From: Plenodomus lindquistii | Taxonomy: Eukaryota; Ascomycota; Dothideomycetes; Pleosporales; Leptosphaeriaceae | Length of the DNA: 64,000 bases | Assembly (NCBI GenBank): GCA_025504975.1 | Contig: JANUWI010000005.1 | Span: 1,550,001 to 1,614,000 of the forward strand | Direction of reading: 5' to 3' | Part shown: positions 13,201 through 28,500 of the stretch, piece after piece | Numbering within the stretch: position 1 is the stretch's first letter | How the letters are laid out: every line of letters begins with the position of its first letter | Notes under the pieces: generated by a model | The model's database searches: none | The model's input: only the letters and a program-made list of their open reading frames with translations | What the model was told of the DNA's origin: nothing | Program-made: the position numbers and the translations under genes

Positions 13201-16200
13201 ATTAATTATTTTTTAAAAAACTTTATATTTTAGAATTATTATACTAAATGTAGTAGTAGTAGTGTACTATATATTAATTATTATATTATATTCTAGCTAC
13301 TTTAAAAATACTTCTACTTTTTTTATAAAGTATAGTTCTAGTAGCTTACTAATTACTTATTTTATATATAACTAGACTAACTTTATTTCTCTAAAAACTC
13401 TCTAAACTAGCTGTAAAGTAGCTAAAAATATTTATAAAACTTGCTACTTTTTTTCTATCTACTTTTAAAAGCTATATAACGTCTATACGTAGCGCTATTA
13501 CTATATAAAATAAACACTTTTTAGCTATATATAAAGTTTTAGTATTTTTTAGTATTTTATTATATTTTTATTAGGTAGTCTAAGTGCTAGAATAACTATT
13601 TATTTATATTCTAGTTTTTACCTCTATTAAAATTTGTGCTATATAACACCTATTTCTATCTATAAAAGTATATAATAGTCTATATCTCTAGTATAGTACA
13701 TCTATAGAGGTTAATACCTATTTTTATCTAGCTAAATTATAATTTTACTATTTTTTAACTTTTATTTTTTATTTACTATATAGGCTATAGGCTTTACTAG
13801 CCTTTTTTAGATTTCTATACTAATTATTTAGAAGTTTTTTACTAGCTATGCCTGCAGTGCAGCCCTATAAAAACCTTTTCTAGTTTTTTTTTTATACTAA
13901 TCTATAAATAGACTTTTTAATCTACCTATAATAGACGTTTATAGCCTTTATTTTTTAATACTAGTCTATTACGCGCTCTATAATAGGCCTATATAGTCTT
14001 TTTTTTTTAATTATATAAATTAGATATACCTAAATCTAGCTAGGTTTTTTCTTTTTAGTCTAATCTAACTTTTACTAATACTAAACTATATTAGTTTTAG
14101 TCTACTATAACTAATTATAGTTTTAACTCTCTAGATAAAACTAATTATAGTTTTAACTTAATAGAGGAGAGTAATTATAGTAAAAATATTTTTAGTTAAT
14201 TATTCTAACGCTTTTTTTATACTCTAGAACAGCCTATTTTATCTCTAGCTTTACTACTAATTACTTCTAAATACTATAACTTAGGCCTATTAAACGTGTA
14301 ATATACTTTTTACAGCGCTTTATATTAGTTTACTAAACGTTAGAGTAGTATAGATACTAGCTCTAACGCTCTAGAGTTTATATTTTACTATCTAAATAGT
14401 TAGATATAGCTATTTAAATTTACTACTTTACCTATTTACCTATAAGATTTATTTACCTTCTAGACTTAAAAAGGCTAGTATTTCTATAAAAAGCTATATA
14501 CGTATAATTTAGCCTATACTTTTATTTTTTTAGACTATTTTACTACTAATTAGAGCGTATAGAAATATAGCGTGTATATTTTCTAGATATATAGCACGCT
14601 TTACTACTATAGTAGCTTTATTAAAAAGCTAGATAGATTATTATTTTACTATATATAGCTTTATTTTTATAATTTTTAATATACGTTTTCTATTTATTAC
14701 TAGTAGAATAATTAGCTCTAGCTTTATATTATCTAGAGGCTTATATATATACTCTATAAAATTAATAATTTTTATATAACTATTTACTAGACTATCTATA
14801 AGTATCTATAGTAAGTAGCTATAAATATCTATATTATTTTTATATTAAACTTTAAGCTTAATATAGAGACTAGTCTAGACTGTAGAAAAAAGAATATACC
14901 TATAAATAATAAAGTTAGTCTAGTAATCTCTAATAGAGCTATAGAATATACAAGCTATTCTATTATTTTTACTATAAAAAAAGATACTACGCGTGTCTAC
15001 TATATTAGCTCTATATACTCTAGTTATATACCTTTATACTATATTTTTATATTTTTTTATAGTAATAATAGTTAGTCCTTTAGTTTATAGCTTTATAACT
15101 AGAATAGTTTATAGTTAAATAATAAGCTTTTATAGTAGATATACTATTACTATTATCTATATATCTATTCTAGCTACAGTACATAGCCTTTTAAGTATTA
15201 CTACTTATTCTAGCAGTATCTAGTTAATATATAGGCTATTTATAAACAGGCTTAGCTTAATTAGTATATAAACTACTAAAAAAAGATTTATATAGAGCTT
15301 TATAGTAGAGTTATAGACGCTTTAGTTTATAATAATACTATAGAAGCGCTACTTAGCTACTAAATAATTCTATTTTCTTTCTATATTAGCAGCTTACGCT
15401 TTATTAGCTAGTGTTACTAGAATTTAATAGCTATTATCTATTATTTTAGCTAGCCTATTATATTTATTACCTTTACTATAAGTCTATATTAGCCTAAAGT
15501 AACCTATAAGCTTTATTCTAAAGAGACTAGCTTTAATTAGCTAGACTTTATCTACTGCGCGTTCTATTTAAAAAGCTAGAAACTTTTTTATTATATTAAA
15601 AGTAGCCTTTTTAGTTATTATATTAGTTATATATATACTATTAAATACTAAAAGCATAGTTTATTTTATATATACCTATTTTTTTTTTCTATTTAAAATC
15701 TATAAAGCTTTTATAGATACTATAACTATTAATACTACTATTTTAGCTAAAATTTCTACTTTTAAAAAAGATACTAATAGTATTTTTATAAAGGTTATAT
15801 AGAAGTTTATAATCTACAGGCTCTATAGTAAGTATAACTAGAATACTTTCTATATAGTAAAATAATATAATAGACTACCTAAAGCGTGCTTTAAAAAGTT
15901 TTCTAAATACTTCTATAGTATAATTATAGTCTATAAAAATAGTTATTCTAAATACTAGCGCTATAATAATAGAAAAAGACTAGCTATTTACTATAGAAAT
16001 TAAGCTGTTTTCTTTAATAATTAGTAAGTTATTCTCTATAATTTTTTTCTACTCTATATTTTCTAGATATATATTAATATTAAAATTTATAGCACTATTT
16101 ATACTATTAAATTTATCTATAAGTACATTTATAAAGGCACTAATTAAGTAGTTTTATTTATTAATAAATAGAATAAAGTATAGTAGTATTTTAATAGCTA

Positions 16201-18764
16201 TTACGTAAATTCTTCTAAGGCTATATAGAGGATAATAGAGTATCTAGTCTACTAGAAAATCCCTCTAGTAGTGTCCTTTATAGTCTATCTATCTAATTAG
16301 TAGATAGTAACTTTTCTAGCTAATACTACACTTATTTAACTCTACTAACAGCTTAAATAGTCTAATATAACTTTAATAGCTTTTTTTAAGTATAATATAA
16401 ATAATATAGATAGCTAGAATATACTATACTAGAATTTTCTAAGTTATTATACCTAAAACTCTATTTATAAAACCTAGTTAGTTTAGTAATAGTAATAAAA
16501 ATACGCAATTAGCTATATATACTATTATAATCTATTATAAAGTAAAAAGTATTATTTATAGCTACTTTTAATAATTATCTATAGTTTAACGTTTTATATA
16601 AACCTCTATACTTTTAATATAATTAAGTACTCTACTTTTTAGGCTACTATAGCCGCGTAAAGTCTATTTACTAATAATAGTAACTAGTTATAGTCTTTTA
16701 TAGAGGCTATAGTATTTACTTCTAGCTATAACCTTTATTTTTTTTTTATTTCTAGCTTACTTAATAGTCTAATTAATAATCTACTTACTATATAAAAGTA
16801 GTTTAAAATAGATATATATAATAATTTACTCTATATTATTACTAATTTTATAGTATTTTTCTTTCTAAACGCATATTTTAATTATAGTTTTTATCTACTA
16901 GAAAGGCTTTTTTTTAAGTTTAGAAAGTAGCTTGCCCTTTTTAGCCTTCTATATCTAGTCTATAATTAGAGTGTATAGACTAGAAACTAGCTTATTATAA
17001 ATAAATTAAACTATAATAGAGATATTAAAAATATAACCTTTTAGAATACCTATAGTAGTTTAAACTCTAATTAGCTAGCTGTATTTAATATAGTTACTAT
17101 AGCTATTTAAAATTATCTATTTACTATTTATTTTTTTATATAAAAACTAGTAGAGACTAGAAAAACATTTCTCTAGCGCTATATCTACTTTTACTATTAG
17201 TTATAGAGTAAAGTAGTTTTATACGTTATATTTTCTAGTATTACTACTTTATTACTACCTAGTAGCTATACTATATATTTCTAGCTCTATATTCTAATCT
17301 ATATTAATAAAAAAATAGTTTATCTAGTTATATACTTTTTAGACTTAAATTAGTTACTATAGAAAGTAGTTTTTATTATCTAGAATAAAGTTCTAATATA
17401 GTACTATTACTATTTTAAAGTAGTCTATAGAATACTATAGAATATATATAATAGTCTAGCTCTATTTAGCAGCCTACTACTTATTTATAGTAGAGATTTT
17501 ACTTAGATTTTACCTATTATTATAAAAGGTAGTAAAAGCTAGCTTATTAATACTTATCTATAGAATTTATCTATTATCTAGCTAAAACTAACTATTTTCT
17601 ATCTTTACTAGAATATACGCGTTTTTTTAGAAAAGGAAAATACTTACTTTATAGCCTAAACGTAGATATTAGCTATAGAAAAGGTTAATAGCAACGTTAA
17701 AATTCTATTATAGATATCTATTTTCTATAACTTTAAAGCCTTTATCTTTTATATCTATTCTAAAAAGCTTTTATTCTAGGTAGGTATAGACTTTACTATC
17801 TTTTATAAACGCGCTATTCTAGCTGTATAGAATAATATAGTAGCTAATATTAATAAGCAGGTATTTAAAGCTTTTTCTAGTAAAGCTATAGAGTTACTAG
17901 GCTTAGATTCTATAGAAGTAGAAAATAAAAGTATATAAAATACGCTCTCTATTAAGCTATTATAGTTATTTAAGCCTTTAAGCCTTTCTCTATTACGTTT
18001 TTTACTAAAGGTAAGTATATCTATTATATTTTTATAGAATTTATATTCTAAAAGTAGATTATATAATAGTACTTATCTAGTTATTACCTATATTTCTCTA
18101 TAGTATTTTAAAGCTATAATTTTTACTAAAGAGTTTACTACTTAGTTATAGCTTATTCTATATACTTTATAGAATAATTTAGATTATAAACTTCTTTTTA
18201 TCTTTACCTATATCTAGTTTCTAATTGATTTATTCGTTACTATAACTATAAATAAGTTTTAAAGCTAGTCTCTATCTATTATAGAGGTTAATTTTTATTA
18301 TAAAGTTTTTTTTTATAGTTAGTTATATATTATAATATTTTAGGTTACTACTTTTACTAGCCTTTTTTTACTTCTTCTCTCTATAAATAGTAGGGCTAGT
18401 TCTCTCTATAAAGCTATAAATATTATATATCTAGAGGTATTATTACTATAGTTTATAGCTTATAACTATATAAAAAAAAATTAAAAAAAGTTATATTTAT
18501 ATTCTATTTTTTCTTTACTTTTACTATTTTTTTTTTAGATAAATATTAAAGAAAATTTATATTTATATATAATTTTTTTTTTACTTTTATTTACTTTTTA
18601 TATATTATATTTAGTTACTTTTCTTTTTTTACATTTTTTTTTATTTCTATAAAATATATTATTTCTACTTTTCTATTATAATTATTACTTTTTATAATTT
18701 ACTATTTTTTTTTATTTTTATATTTAGTTTTACTTTTACTTTTACTTTTATTTTTATTTCTAGA

Positions 18765-18805
18765 TTCTAGAACGTTCTATAGCTTTACTAGCGCGGGTAT
18801 ATAAA
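18765..18805 (+). promoter_or_regulatory. Promoter-like relic: heat-shock-element motif plus TATA box
   Basis: TTCTAGAACGTTC at 18765-18777 is a perfect three-unit heat-shock element (TTC-nn-GAA-nn-TTC). Twenty bases further on, TATATAAA (18798-18805) is followed by a long pyrimidine stretch, as at many fungal transcription starts. The segment lies inside the 21.7-kb relic and is richer in G+C than its surroundings. It may be the remains of a retrotransposon promoter. Function is inferred from motifs only. Confidence 0.35.
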
Positions 18806-21800
18806 CCCTTTTCTTTTTTTTTTCTATTCTCTATTCCTTCTCTACTCTACTACCTACTAATAATTAATTGTTAGTTTTTTAGTACCTAGTTCTCTCTTCT
18901 CTATAACCTTCTATAATCCTCTATAACTACCTATAATACTTTTTCTACTTTTTTTTATCTATAATAGTTGTTTATAACTTTTATAAAGGTACATTTATAG
19001 CCTTTTATAGCCTTTTTTTTTTTTTATAATCTTTTTTTACCTGCTTATTAAACTATTTTATTTAATTAATTTTAGAGTTTTTTTTAATTTTTTTAATAAC
19101 TTTTTTACCTCTATATTTATTACTATTTTTTTTTTTTTATTTTTACTAACTATTATAGATAATTATAGGTAGTAAAAGTTACTTTTTTAGCTCTAATACT
19201 CTAGAAGCAGCTAGAAAGCTTAGATACAGCTAGTATCTAGTGCCTAAAAATATACTAATTCCCTTTAAAAATAAAAATAACTCTACTTCTAAAAAGTAGA
19301 TTATTCTAGCTCTAGTTAAGGCCTATACCTACCTAAAAAAAACTAAAACTATCTAGAATCCTCTCTAGAAGCCTCTTTAGAAGCCTATTTACGCCTATAA
19401 GTAGTAATTCTAGACTATTTTAGCTATATACTAATATATTATAGCTTTTTCTATTACTTTTATAAACTATTTTTATTAAAAATCTACTATAGATAATAAT
19501 AATAATAGTTTAGGTTCTAATAAGTTTAAATTAGAGCCTATTATTTTTAAAAAAGCTAAAAAAAAAATATTTACTATAGAAAATAGCTAGTAAAGGCTAT
19601 TACTACCTCTAAAAGCTTTAATATAACTAATACTAATAGCTTTAGCGCTGCTTTACTTTATAACAGCCTAGACCTTTCTATTTAGGTTCTAGTAATAAAG
19701 AATATAGATTCTATTATATTTTAAAACTATCTAAACTTTCTAGTATTTTAGACTTAGAATAGTTAGTAAATTTCTATTATAGTTCTATTTATATCTATTA
19801 CGCCTTTTTCTAAGTCTACTTTAGTTATTATATTATTTTTTATAGTTTTTAACTTTTTTAATATGCCTATTCTAGTTAATACGTTTACTTATATTAGTAC
19901 CTAGAATACCCTTTAATACTTTTTATATAATTTAAAAATAAATACTAAATAGAGATAGGCTTTAGATAATGTTAAATACTATAATATTTTTTAGCTTTAT
20001 TAATAGCGTACTTTTAAAAGTATTTTATAGCTATATTTCTCTATTACTATCTATTACTAACTTTTTTAGATAGGCTATAATATTAATAATAAAGTACTTT
20101 TTCTATAAATAGTTAAAAAGGTTAATAAAGCCTTTTATAACACCTATACTAGCTTTTCTAGTCTATTTACTAAGTATATTAGCTTTAAAAGTTATTTTAT
20201 AGATATTTATACTAACTACTACTATAGATTAGAGTCTACCTATTACACTCTGCGTTATAAGTTTTTATTAGAAATTTCTAGTCTATTTCTAACTATTTTA
20301 TAGCTAACTAAGCGTTTAGAAACCTCTATAAAGCCTATAAGCGCTAGAAAAAGCCTAATTCTAGCTCTAATTCTAATAATTCTAGCTCTAGTTCTAACTC
20401 TCTTTTAGCTAAAAAATAATTTAAAAAAAATAGTAAAAATAACTTTAATATAAGTATTATTTCTTTTTATTTTTTTCTATAACTAACTATTATAGCTAAA
20501 AAAAAAGTTATTATAGCTATTTTTAAAATACTTAAAAGTATAAAGTCTAAAAAGTAGGTTATAATAGGCTATAATAGACTAATATAAAGCTTTAGTTAGC
20601 GTTAATAGACTATAATACTCTAGTAGATAGTATTCTAGTCTAAAAAGACCTTTATAATACTATTTTTATATATTTTAATCTATCTAGTTTTTTTATAGAC
20701 CTTTATAGTTATTATAGAGGTTGTTTTAACCTAAAAAATTAAATAATTTTTTAAATTTTAGAATTTTTTTAGTATTATGTATTTACTAACCTAGTTAATA
20801 CTTTTTACTTTAACTAAAGCAGCTTATTTTTATTAGCCTATTAACTAGCATATTCTATTAGGCAGGGCAATTTTAAAAGTTTATAAAGTTTTTAGTATAA
20901 GTATTTTTACTACTACTATTATAGTCTCTAGAGTCTAAACTATAGTATACGCTATTTATATAGTTTTTTAGTAAAGCTCTATTATTACTACTATACTATT
21001 TATTACGTTCTCTATAGTAAATAATATAGTTTACGTGCTATTTATTATATTACTCTCTATATTTTCTATAAAAAGTAATATTATTTACGCGCTTTCTACT
21101 ATACTACCTATTTTATTTTCTATAGAAAGTAATATTATCTATATACTATAGTTACTTTAAATCTAATACTTCTAGCGTTTTAGTACTTTTATTACTATTA
21201 AAAATACTTTTATTTTTATTCTATTATAGAGTACCTGTGCTATTACTTTTTTATAGGCCTTTTTAAAAGCTTCTACTTTCTATTTAGTATTTTTAAGTTT
21301 CTTTTTTAGTTTAGAGCTGTACTTTATTTTAGTATTTAGCTTTTTTATTATATTATTTAGACTACTTTTATTTATTATAAAATCTACTTTTAGTAATACT
21401 ACTTTCTTTTCTAGTTTTTTAATTTTTATATTTTTAATTTATTTCTCTATATTGCTGTTACTATTACTTTTAAAATTCTATTTCTAGAGTAGCGCTTTTC
21501 TCTAGTTAGTAACTTACTTAATTATATTAAATAGTATTAGTCTAGTATTTTTTTTATTTTTATTATATAGATTATAGCCTATTTTTTTATTATTTACTAT
21601 ATTATTTATTTACTAGCGTGCGTTAGATAGAATAGTAGCTATATAACTTTTAACTACGTTTAGTCTACTAGTTTTTAGTGTATATAAAAGGTAGGTATTA
21701 GGCTAGATTAAAAACTTAGCTAATATTATACACTATAGTATATATAAAAAGAAAAGAAGTAAAAAAGCTTTTTTACTAGATATATACTAGAGTAACTAGC

Positions 21801-24800
21801 TATTACGTAGAGGCAGCTCTATAATAGCTAGGTAAAAAGCTTAAGTTAATATATATAAAAGCGCTAGGTAAAAGAAATTTTTAGTATTATAAATAGATAG
21901 TTAGTAAATACGCGTTTAGCTATAAAGTAAATTAATATCTACTTTTCTATTTCTAATAGTAGAGTACGTTTATATATTATTTAAAAATACTAATAATATA
22001 TAATTTATGCTAGAATATTTATAGATTTATGTAGGTAAACTGCCTATTATTTAGTATAAAGCTATAGAAAGTAGTTTATTATTAGCTATATACTATATAG
22101 TTACAGCCTTTTATTAGTATTAGAATATATTAAAAAGTAGAAGTAATACTAGTACACTATTCTAGCGTTTATATAAATATTATATATAAAAAATTTAATA
22201 AAATTTACTATTAAAAATATTATATATATTACTAAAAATTTATAAATACTATACTTATTTTTTTCTATAGTTTTATATTACCTAGCTAGTACGCTTTATA
22301 GAAATTTTAACCTATAATAGTATTCGTTAGGCTAGCTATTTTAGCGTTAACTAAAAAGCTATTAGAAATTACTTAGGCTTTAAAAAAGATGTCTATAGAT
22401 TTTACGCTATTTACTCTAGTAATAGCAGTACTTTTATAAGCTTTAGTTACTTTTTTATCTACTTATCCTTTTATATTACTATTTTTATTTTTTTTAAGTA
22501 ATATTTCTAGGTACTTAGCGTTATATTTCTATATTAGCTTTTTTAAGTCTATAAAGTTAAACTTTTTTAGCTACTAGTTATAGATATTTCTTTATCTACG
22601 CTATTAGACTAGATACTTATAGTTACTAGAACATTTATTAACTTAGTAGTTAAAAAGCTACTTAATTTTATATAATAGGTTCTTTTTATCTACTACTTCT
22701 ACTAGGCTCTAGTAGAATTTAAACTACTTTTTAAAAAAGTCTGCGCCTTTTAGTAAAGGTTTAAACTAGAAAACTAAAACTACTAGATAGATTTTTATTA
22801 ATTCTAGAAGCTCTAGGTAGTACGTGTTTTTACTAACTTTTCTAATAACTCTAATTAGTAAAAATTTTTATATATCTAGTTTCTAATTTAGGTAGCTTTA
22901 TATTTAATACTTATAGTATAGTTAGAGTATAACCTAGTCTCTAATCTAGAGGTTAAAAGGTTTATACTTCTAGTTATACTAGTATTTTGTATTAACTACT
23001 ATAAAAGTAAGCACCTTTACTACTATTTTATAATATTATTATTATAGAGCTTAGAAATTAGTTATAGAAAAGTCTGCTAGTACTTCTAGTAGATTATATA
23101 GATTAAAACTAATTAGTTACTTCTATAGAGAGATGCCTATCGCGGCACTCTATATAGTATTAAATAAAAATTAAATATATAAAAAAGTAGCTTTCTAGTC
23201 TATATCTAAGTTAGTAGTATAGTAATATTAAAGCGTAATTTTTACTATTTAATTTATTTACTTAGATTAGCTATCTATCTATAGGTGCTATACTATTAAT
23301 ATTAGAAATTTAATACCTATTTTTTTAAATATTACTATTTATAGTACGTTTAAAAATTATTAATTTTAATCTAAAATAATGTTTTTTAGTAGGCTCTATT
23401 TATATTATATAAATACTTTAAATAGAACTACTTTTTATTTTACTATAGACTAATTAGTTATACTTAGTATAAATAGAACCTGCTTTATACGCTTATATAT
23501 AACTATTATTAAAGTATTATTTCTATAGATACTAGTAAGTAAGCTAGTAACTAAATTAATTATAATAGTCTAGTATAGTATCTAGAGTTCTATAATAGGC
23601 TTAAAGCTTCTATAGAAGTAATATTACTCTATATAATTTTATAGGCATAGTAGGTACTAATTAATAAATTTTTTAAGCTTTTTAGAAAAGTTATAAATAA
23701 ATATATAGAAGTAGATTTATTTATATATTTAATAGTAGCTATTATATAAGTAGTAGTTATATACTAGTATAAAAACTTTTTTTTATAAACTTTAAAGTAT
23801 ATATAGGCGTTTAATATATATATTATAGTTAATATAGTATAGAAGCTAGTCTTTTTCTATAAAGTTAATACTATAAAGTTTACTTAATAGATATTATTTA
23901 TAAAGTCTATTTAGGTCTAGATTATTAGTACTATTATTCTACTTTAGTATATCTATTATTTTTCTTTATATTAGGTCTGCGTTATAGATATTATATAGTT
24001 TATTTTTAAAGTTATTATTTAAACCTACTAGTATTATATAGTATATATTTATATAGTTTATTTCTATTTTCTATTTAACTTTATACGCCTATTTTACTAC
24101 CTCTAAAAAGTTTAGTAGTAGTAATAGTATTATAATATACGCTGTTATAGTAGTATAGAGGTTTATATTAGCTTTTATATTCTCTAAATTACGCTAAATT
24201 TAAATTCTCTAGTAGTTATCTACCTTGTTATATATAAACGTATAATTTAATTTAAAGCGTTTAAATAATCTAGCTAAAAAAAAATATTAGTATTTAAAAT
24301 TCTCTAAAATATTAGTATTTATATCCTTTTTATAGTAAATGCCTTTTAAATAGCTAAAGTAATTAGGTATAAAATAAATCTAGCCTAGTCTATATTAAAC
24401 TATAAAGTTAGAAAATTATTATAGGTACTAAACGCTATAAATTAAATATAGGTTAAACTAGTTAGTAAAAGTTAATATAAAGAGTTTTTAGTATATAATT
24501 ACTATAACTACGCTATAATTAGTAATAATTTATATTTTCTATAATATTAAAATAATATAGTATAGTTTTATTACTATCTATACTACTATAGCTATTTTAA
24601 GCTCTATTAGAAAATAGTTCTTCTCTATTATTAAAAGTTACTTAGATAAAAATAGTATTAGCTAAATTAACCTATTAAAGAAGTTTTTTATCTTTTTAAA
24701 CTATACTATAGAACTATTTTCTACGCTTTTAAATTCTAGTAGTAGCGTAACTTTCTTTATAATTAGATTAGAGTTACTAATAATATAATAAATAAATATT

Positions 24801-25415
24801 TTAAACCTCTATTTTTTTAAAGCGTTTACCTCTATATAGAGGGGCCTAGTATAATTAAAATAGTAAAGTACTATATTCTAGAATAGAATACTCTTAATAG
24901 TATTAAATATTTTAATAAGTATTAGCTCTAGCTTAATTAGTATTTTAGCTCTATAAAGCTTTTTTTTTCTTTTATTTATTAAAGCCTAGCGTAATAGAGT
25001 AGCCTTAAAATTTTATAGCAGCCTAGTAAGTTAGATAAAATATAAAATTTTATTTTAAAAGTATTCTACTAAGCTAATATATATTTTAAGCTAAAATATA
25101 TTTATTAGAAATTATATTTTTTTAATTACTACTATTCTTTTATTTATAGTTACTAGACTAAACGCGTTTACTTTCTAGCTAAGTAATATTATAGATAGGT
25201 ACCTAATAAAATACTTTTTAGAATTAAAAGAAAAGTATAATTTATCTAGGCGTTTAAATAACTATTAGAGGTAGCCTTTATAGAAAAGTAAGTTTTTTAA
25301 AAAAATAATAATGTTATCTATATATACCTATATAAAAAAAAAGTTCTATATAATATTCTCTATCTAGTGTTAAATATATTAGATACTATTTATATAACCT
25401 ATTATAGTAACGTAG

Positions 25416-25501
25416 AGCATTTTCTGCCTCTAGTAACTATTAATTACAAGTTTATTACAATTATTTTTATAAATAAGCTACTAATAAAAGAAGAAAATGC
25501 T
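25416..25501. repeat. Short inverted repeat in a CpA-retaining patch
   Basis: AGCATTTTCT (25416-25425) and AGAAAATGCT (25492-25501) form a 10-bp perfect inverted repeat around a spacer of 66 bp. The patch still has several CpA dinucleotides, unlike the DNA around it. It may be a late small insertion or a chance palindrome. Confidence 0.3.
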
Positions 25502-28500
25502 ATTAATTACTAAAATATAAAATAAACTTTCAACTTTCTATATAATATCTATTTAATAGCGTAGAGAATAAAAGTTTTTAATAATAGCGTTATTAAACGT
25601 CTAAAAGTTAATTACTAGTTATTTTTATAAATTACTATTCTATTTTTGCTAACTATAGTCTTCTATACTATAAAAACTAGGCATTTAAAATATATTTTTT
25701 ATTAGATCTAAAATATTTTACTATTATAGTGTAGTTTATTAAATATATTATCTACTAGATTTTTTTCTTTCTACGTTAGATTAAATAGCTTAATATTTAA
25801 TTTAATATTCTTCTAGCCTAGAATAAGTAGTATTCTAAAATAGTTTTTAGTAAAGATATTTACTATAGTCCTATAGTTAGAAAAAAGCTCTAGAAAAACT
25901 AGATAAGTATTAGCTAGCATTTAAATAGTTTTTAAATATTTATTACTATAGACTTATACTCTATTAAAAAGGGTTATTTCTAGTACTATAGAGTTTTTTA
26001 CTAGAATTACTACGCCTAGCGCGTATTTAGTATCTACTTAATAGTAAATATTAAAGTTAAATATAAATACCTACTCTAGAAATACTTTTCTTTAAATTAT
26101 AACTAGTTTAGTAGTGTTATTTTTTATTATAATATAAAAAGTTTTATTATCTACTATAGAGTTATATACTATTACTTTTAATTAATTTTTTTATAATAGC
26201 TAAAACTCTAAGTTATAGTTTTTTAGTAATAGTATTTTAGTATATATAGAGATGTATATAACTAAGTATACTAGAATAATATACTACTAATACACTAGAA
26301 TTTTAGTTATTAGTAACAGTTATACTAGTTTTAGTTCTATAAAAATTAGAACCTAAATACTATTAGCTTTTAGAAATATAATAGTGCGCTGCTTTATATT
26401 AATAACTATATACTCTAGACTAAAAACATTTATACTAAGTAATAAGCCTAAATTAAAATTTATAATAATATATAGCTCTATCTAGATTTTAGTATAGGTT
26501 TTATTACTCTATAGTATATAGTTTAATAAATATAATAGTAATAATATATATACGTAGCACTTATAAACTATATTACCTATTCTTTTTAAATATATTAGGT
26601 TTTTAAAGTATTAAACCTAAGTATATAGAGTATATATTCTAAAAAAAATTACATTTATAAATAAAACTAATACGCTAGTATCTAGTATAATTTCTACTTT
26701 TAGTCTATTAAAGCTAAATTTAGTAAAATTTTTTAAATAATACTATTATTACTATTCTAGAGATAGTTTAAATAGTATAATATAATATAGTAAGCTCTAT
26801 TATAGTTTTTTTTAGTTTTTCTATAATATTTTAAATATATAAATGTAGTTCTAGATTTATTAAGCTACTTCTATAAATAATATCTATAACTAATCTACGC
26901 TAATTACTAAAGTAATTACATAGATTATTTTAGGCTAGAGTTTATTTACTTTAGATATAACGCCTAGAAGTTTTTCTAGCTTTTACTTTTTTTACTATCT
27001 AGATCTACGCTAGGTTTAAAATCTCTAGTAAATATAAAGTATTATATTACTTATAAGTAGTTCTAAAGCTTATTATTTAACTAAAATAACTATAAATATA
27101 TACTATATATTTATAGCCAGAATGTAAATAATAGTAGTACTAAAATCTCTTTTTTAAAGTTAATAAAAAAAGGCTTTAAGTAAATATAGTAGGCTACATT
27201 TTCTAGGTTAACTTCTTTTAAATTGTATTCTAAAAGGCGTACTAGGCCTAGTTACTACTCTAGTTTATTTTTTAAATTTTTATTACTATATAGGCTCTAA
27301 TACCTAGTATAGTTTACTTTTTTCTACTAGCTATTATCTTTATTTTTGCTATTATACTAGTTATATAGCGCAGAATAGAAATTTTTACTATTTCTAAATA
27401 TTTAGTCTAAATAGTTATTAACTTTATAGGTATAGTTCTATTATTTTTTATTATATTTATAGAGGTTTTATACGCGTGCGTCTACGCTACTTTTTTATTT
27501 CTCTAGTAAACTTTAATAATTCTCTAGTTAACTCTATTATAATTATAAAATATACGTGCTATTATCTTTTTATAGGCTTTATTATACTAAAATATAAGCT
27601 AATAGTAGAATATTTCTACTCTATATCTATCTATCTATTAACTAATTATTAAATTAGTTATATAAAGCGTTAGTTCTATATTACTACATCTACTATTAAA
27701 GTTCTATACTATAGTTCTATTAATTAGTATATATTTAATTTTAAAACTACTACTAAAGTTCTTTTATATATATTTAACGTGTACTAGAATTTAAGTACCT
27801 ACTTTATTTACTAGATAGTTATTTTTTAAATATTTTTACTTTTATTTTAAAAATATATATAAAGTATTTGTATATTATACTAGAGTTATCTACTAGATTA
27901 TTAATAAATAGCTAAAGTTTTAGATCTAATTTTTAGTAAATAGTATCTATTTATAACGCTTTATTTTTTAAAGTATTTCTATTACTATATTTAAAATTAC
28001 GCAGGTTACGTATTACTATTATAGTAAAAGTATTAATTAACTTTTCTACTTAGATATCTACTTTTCTAAACGTTATTATAGCTAGTTCTAAGCTAATCTC
28101 TATTTTAGAGCGCTAGAACTTAGAAGTAAATAGCTTTATCTAGTTTTTAAAGCTTTTTCTAATCTAAATATATTACTTTATACTATTAGGTAGTTAACTA
28201 GTAAACTATATTAGTATATTACTTTTAAAGTATTTCTATAAATTTATATAAATAATATAGTCTAGTAGTATTATTATAACGCTTTTTACTACCTCTAGAA
28301 ATAGTTAAATAAATTTATAAATAGTACAGCTTTAATATATACTTACTCTATTAGTATTATAGGTTTTAATACCTAGGTTAAAAAATTTAATATTTTTTAT
28401 ATAAAAATAAAACTTACTACTATTTATAAACTTTACTCTATTATACTTAGCTTTAATTTTCTATTCTATAGTAAGTACTAAAATATAGCTATTACTATAG

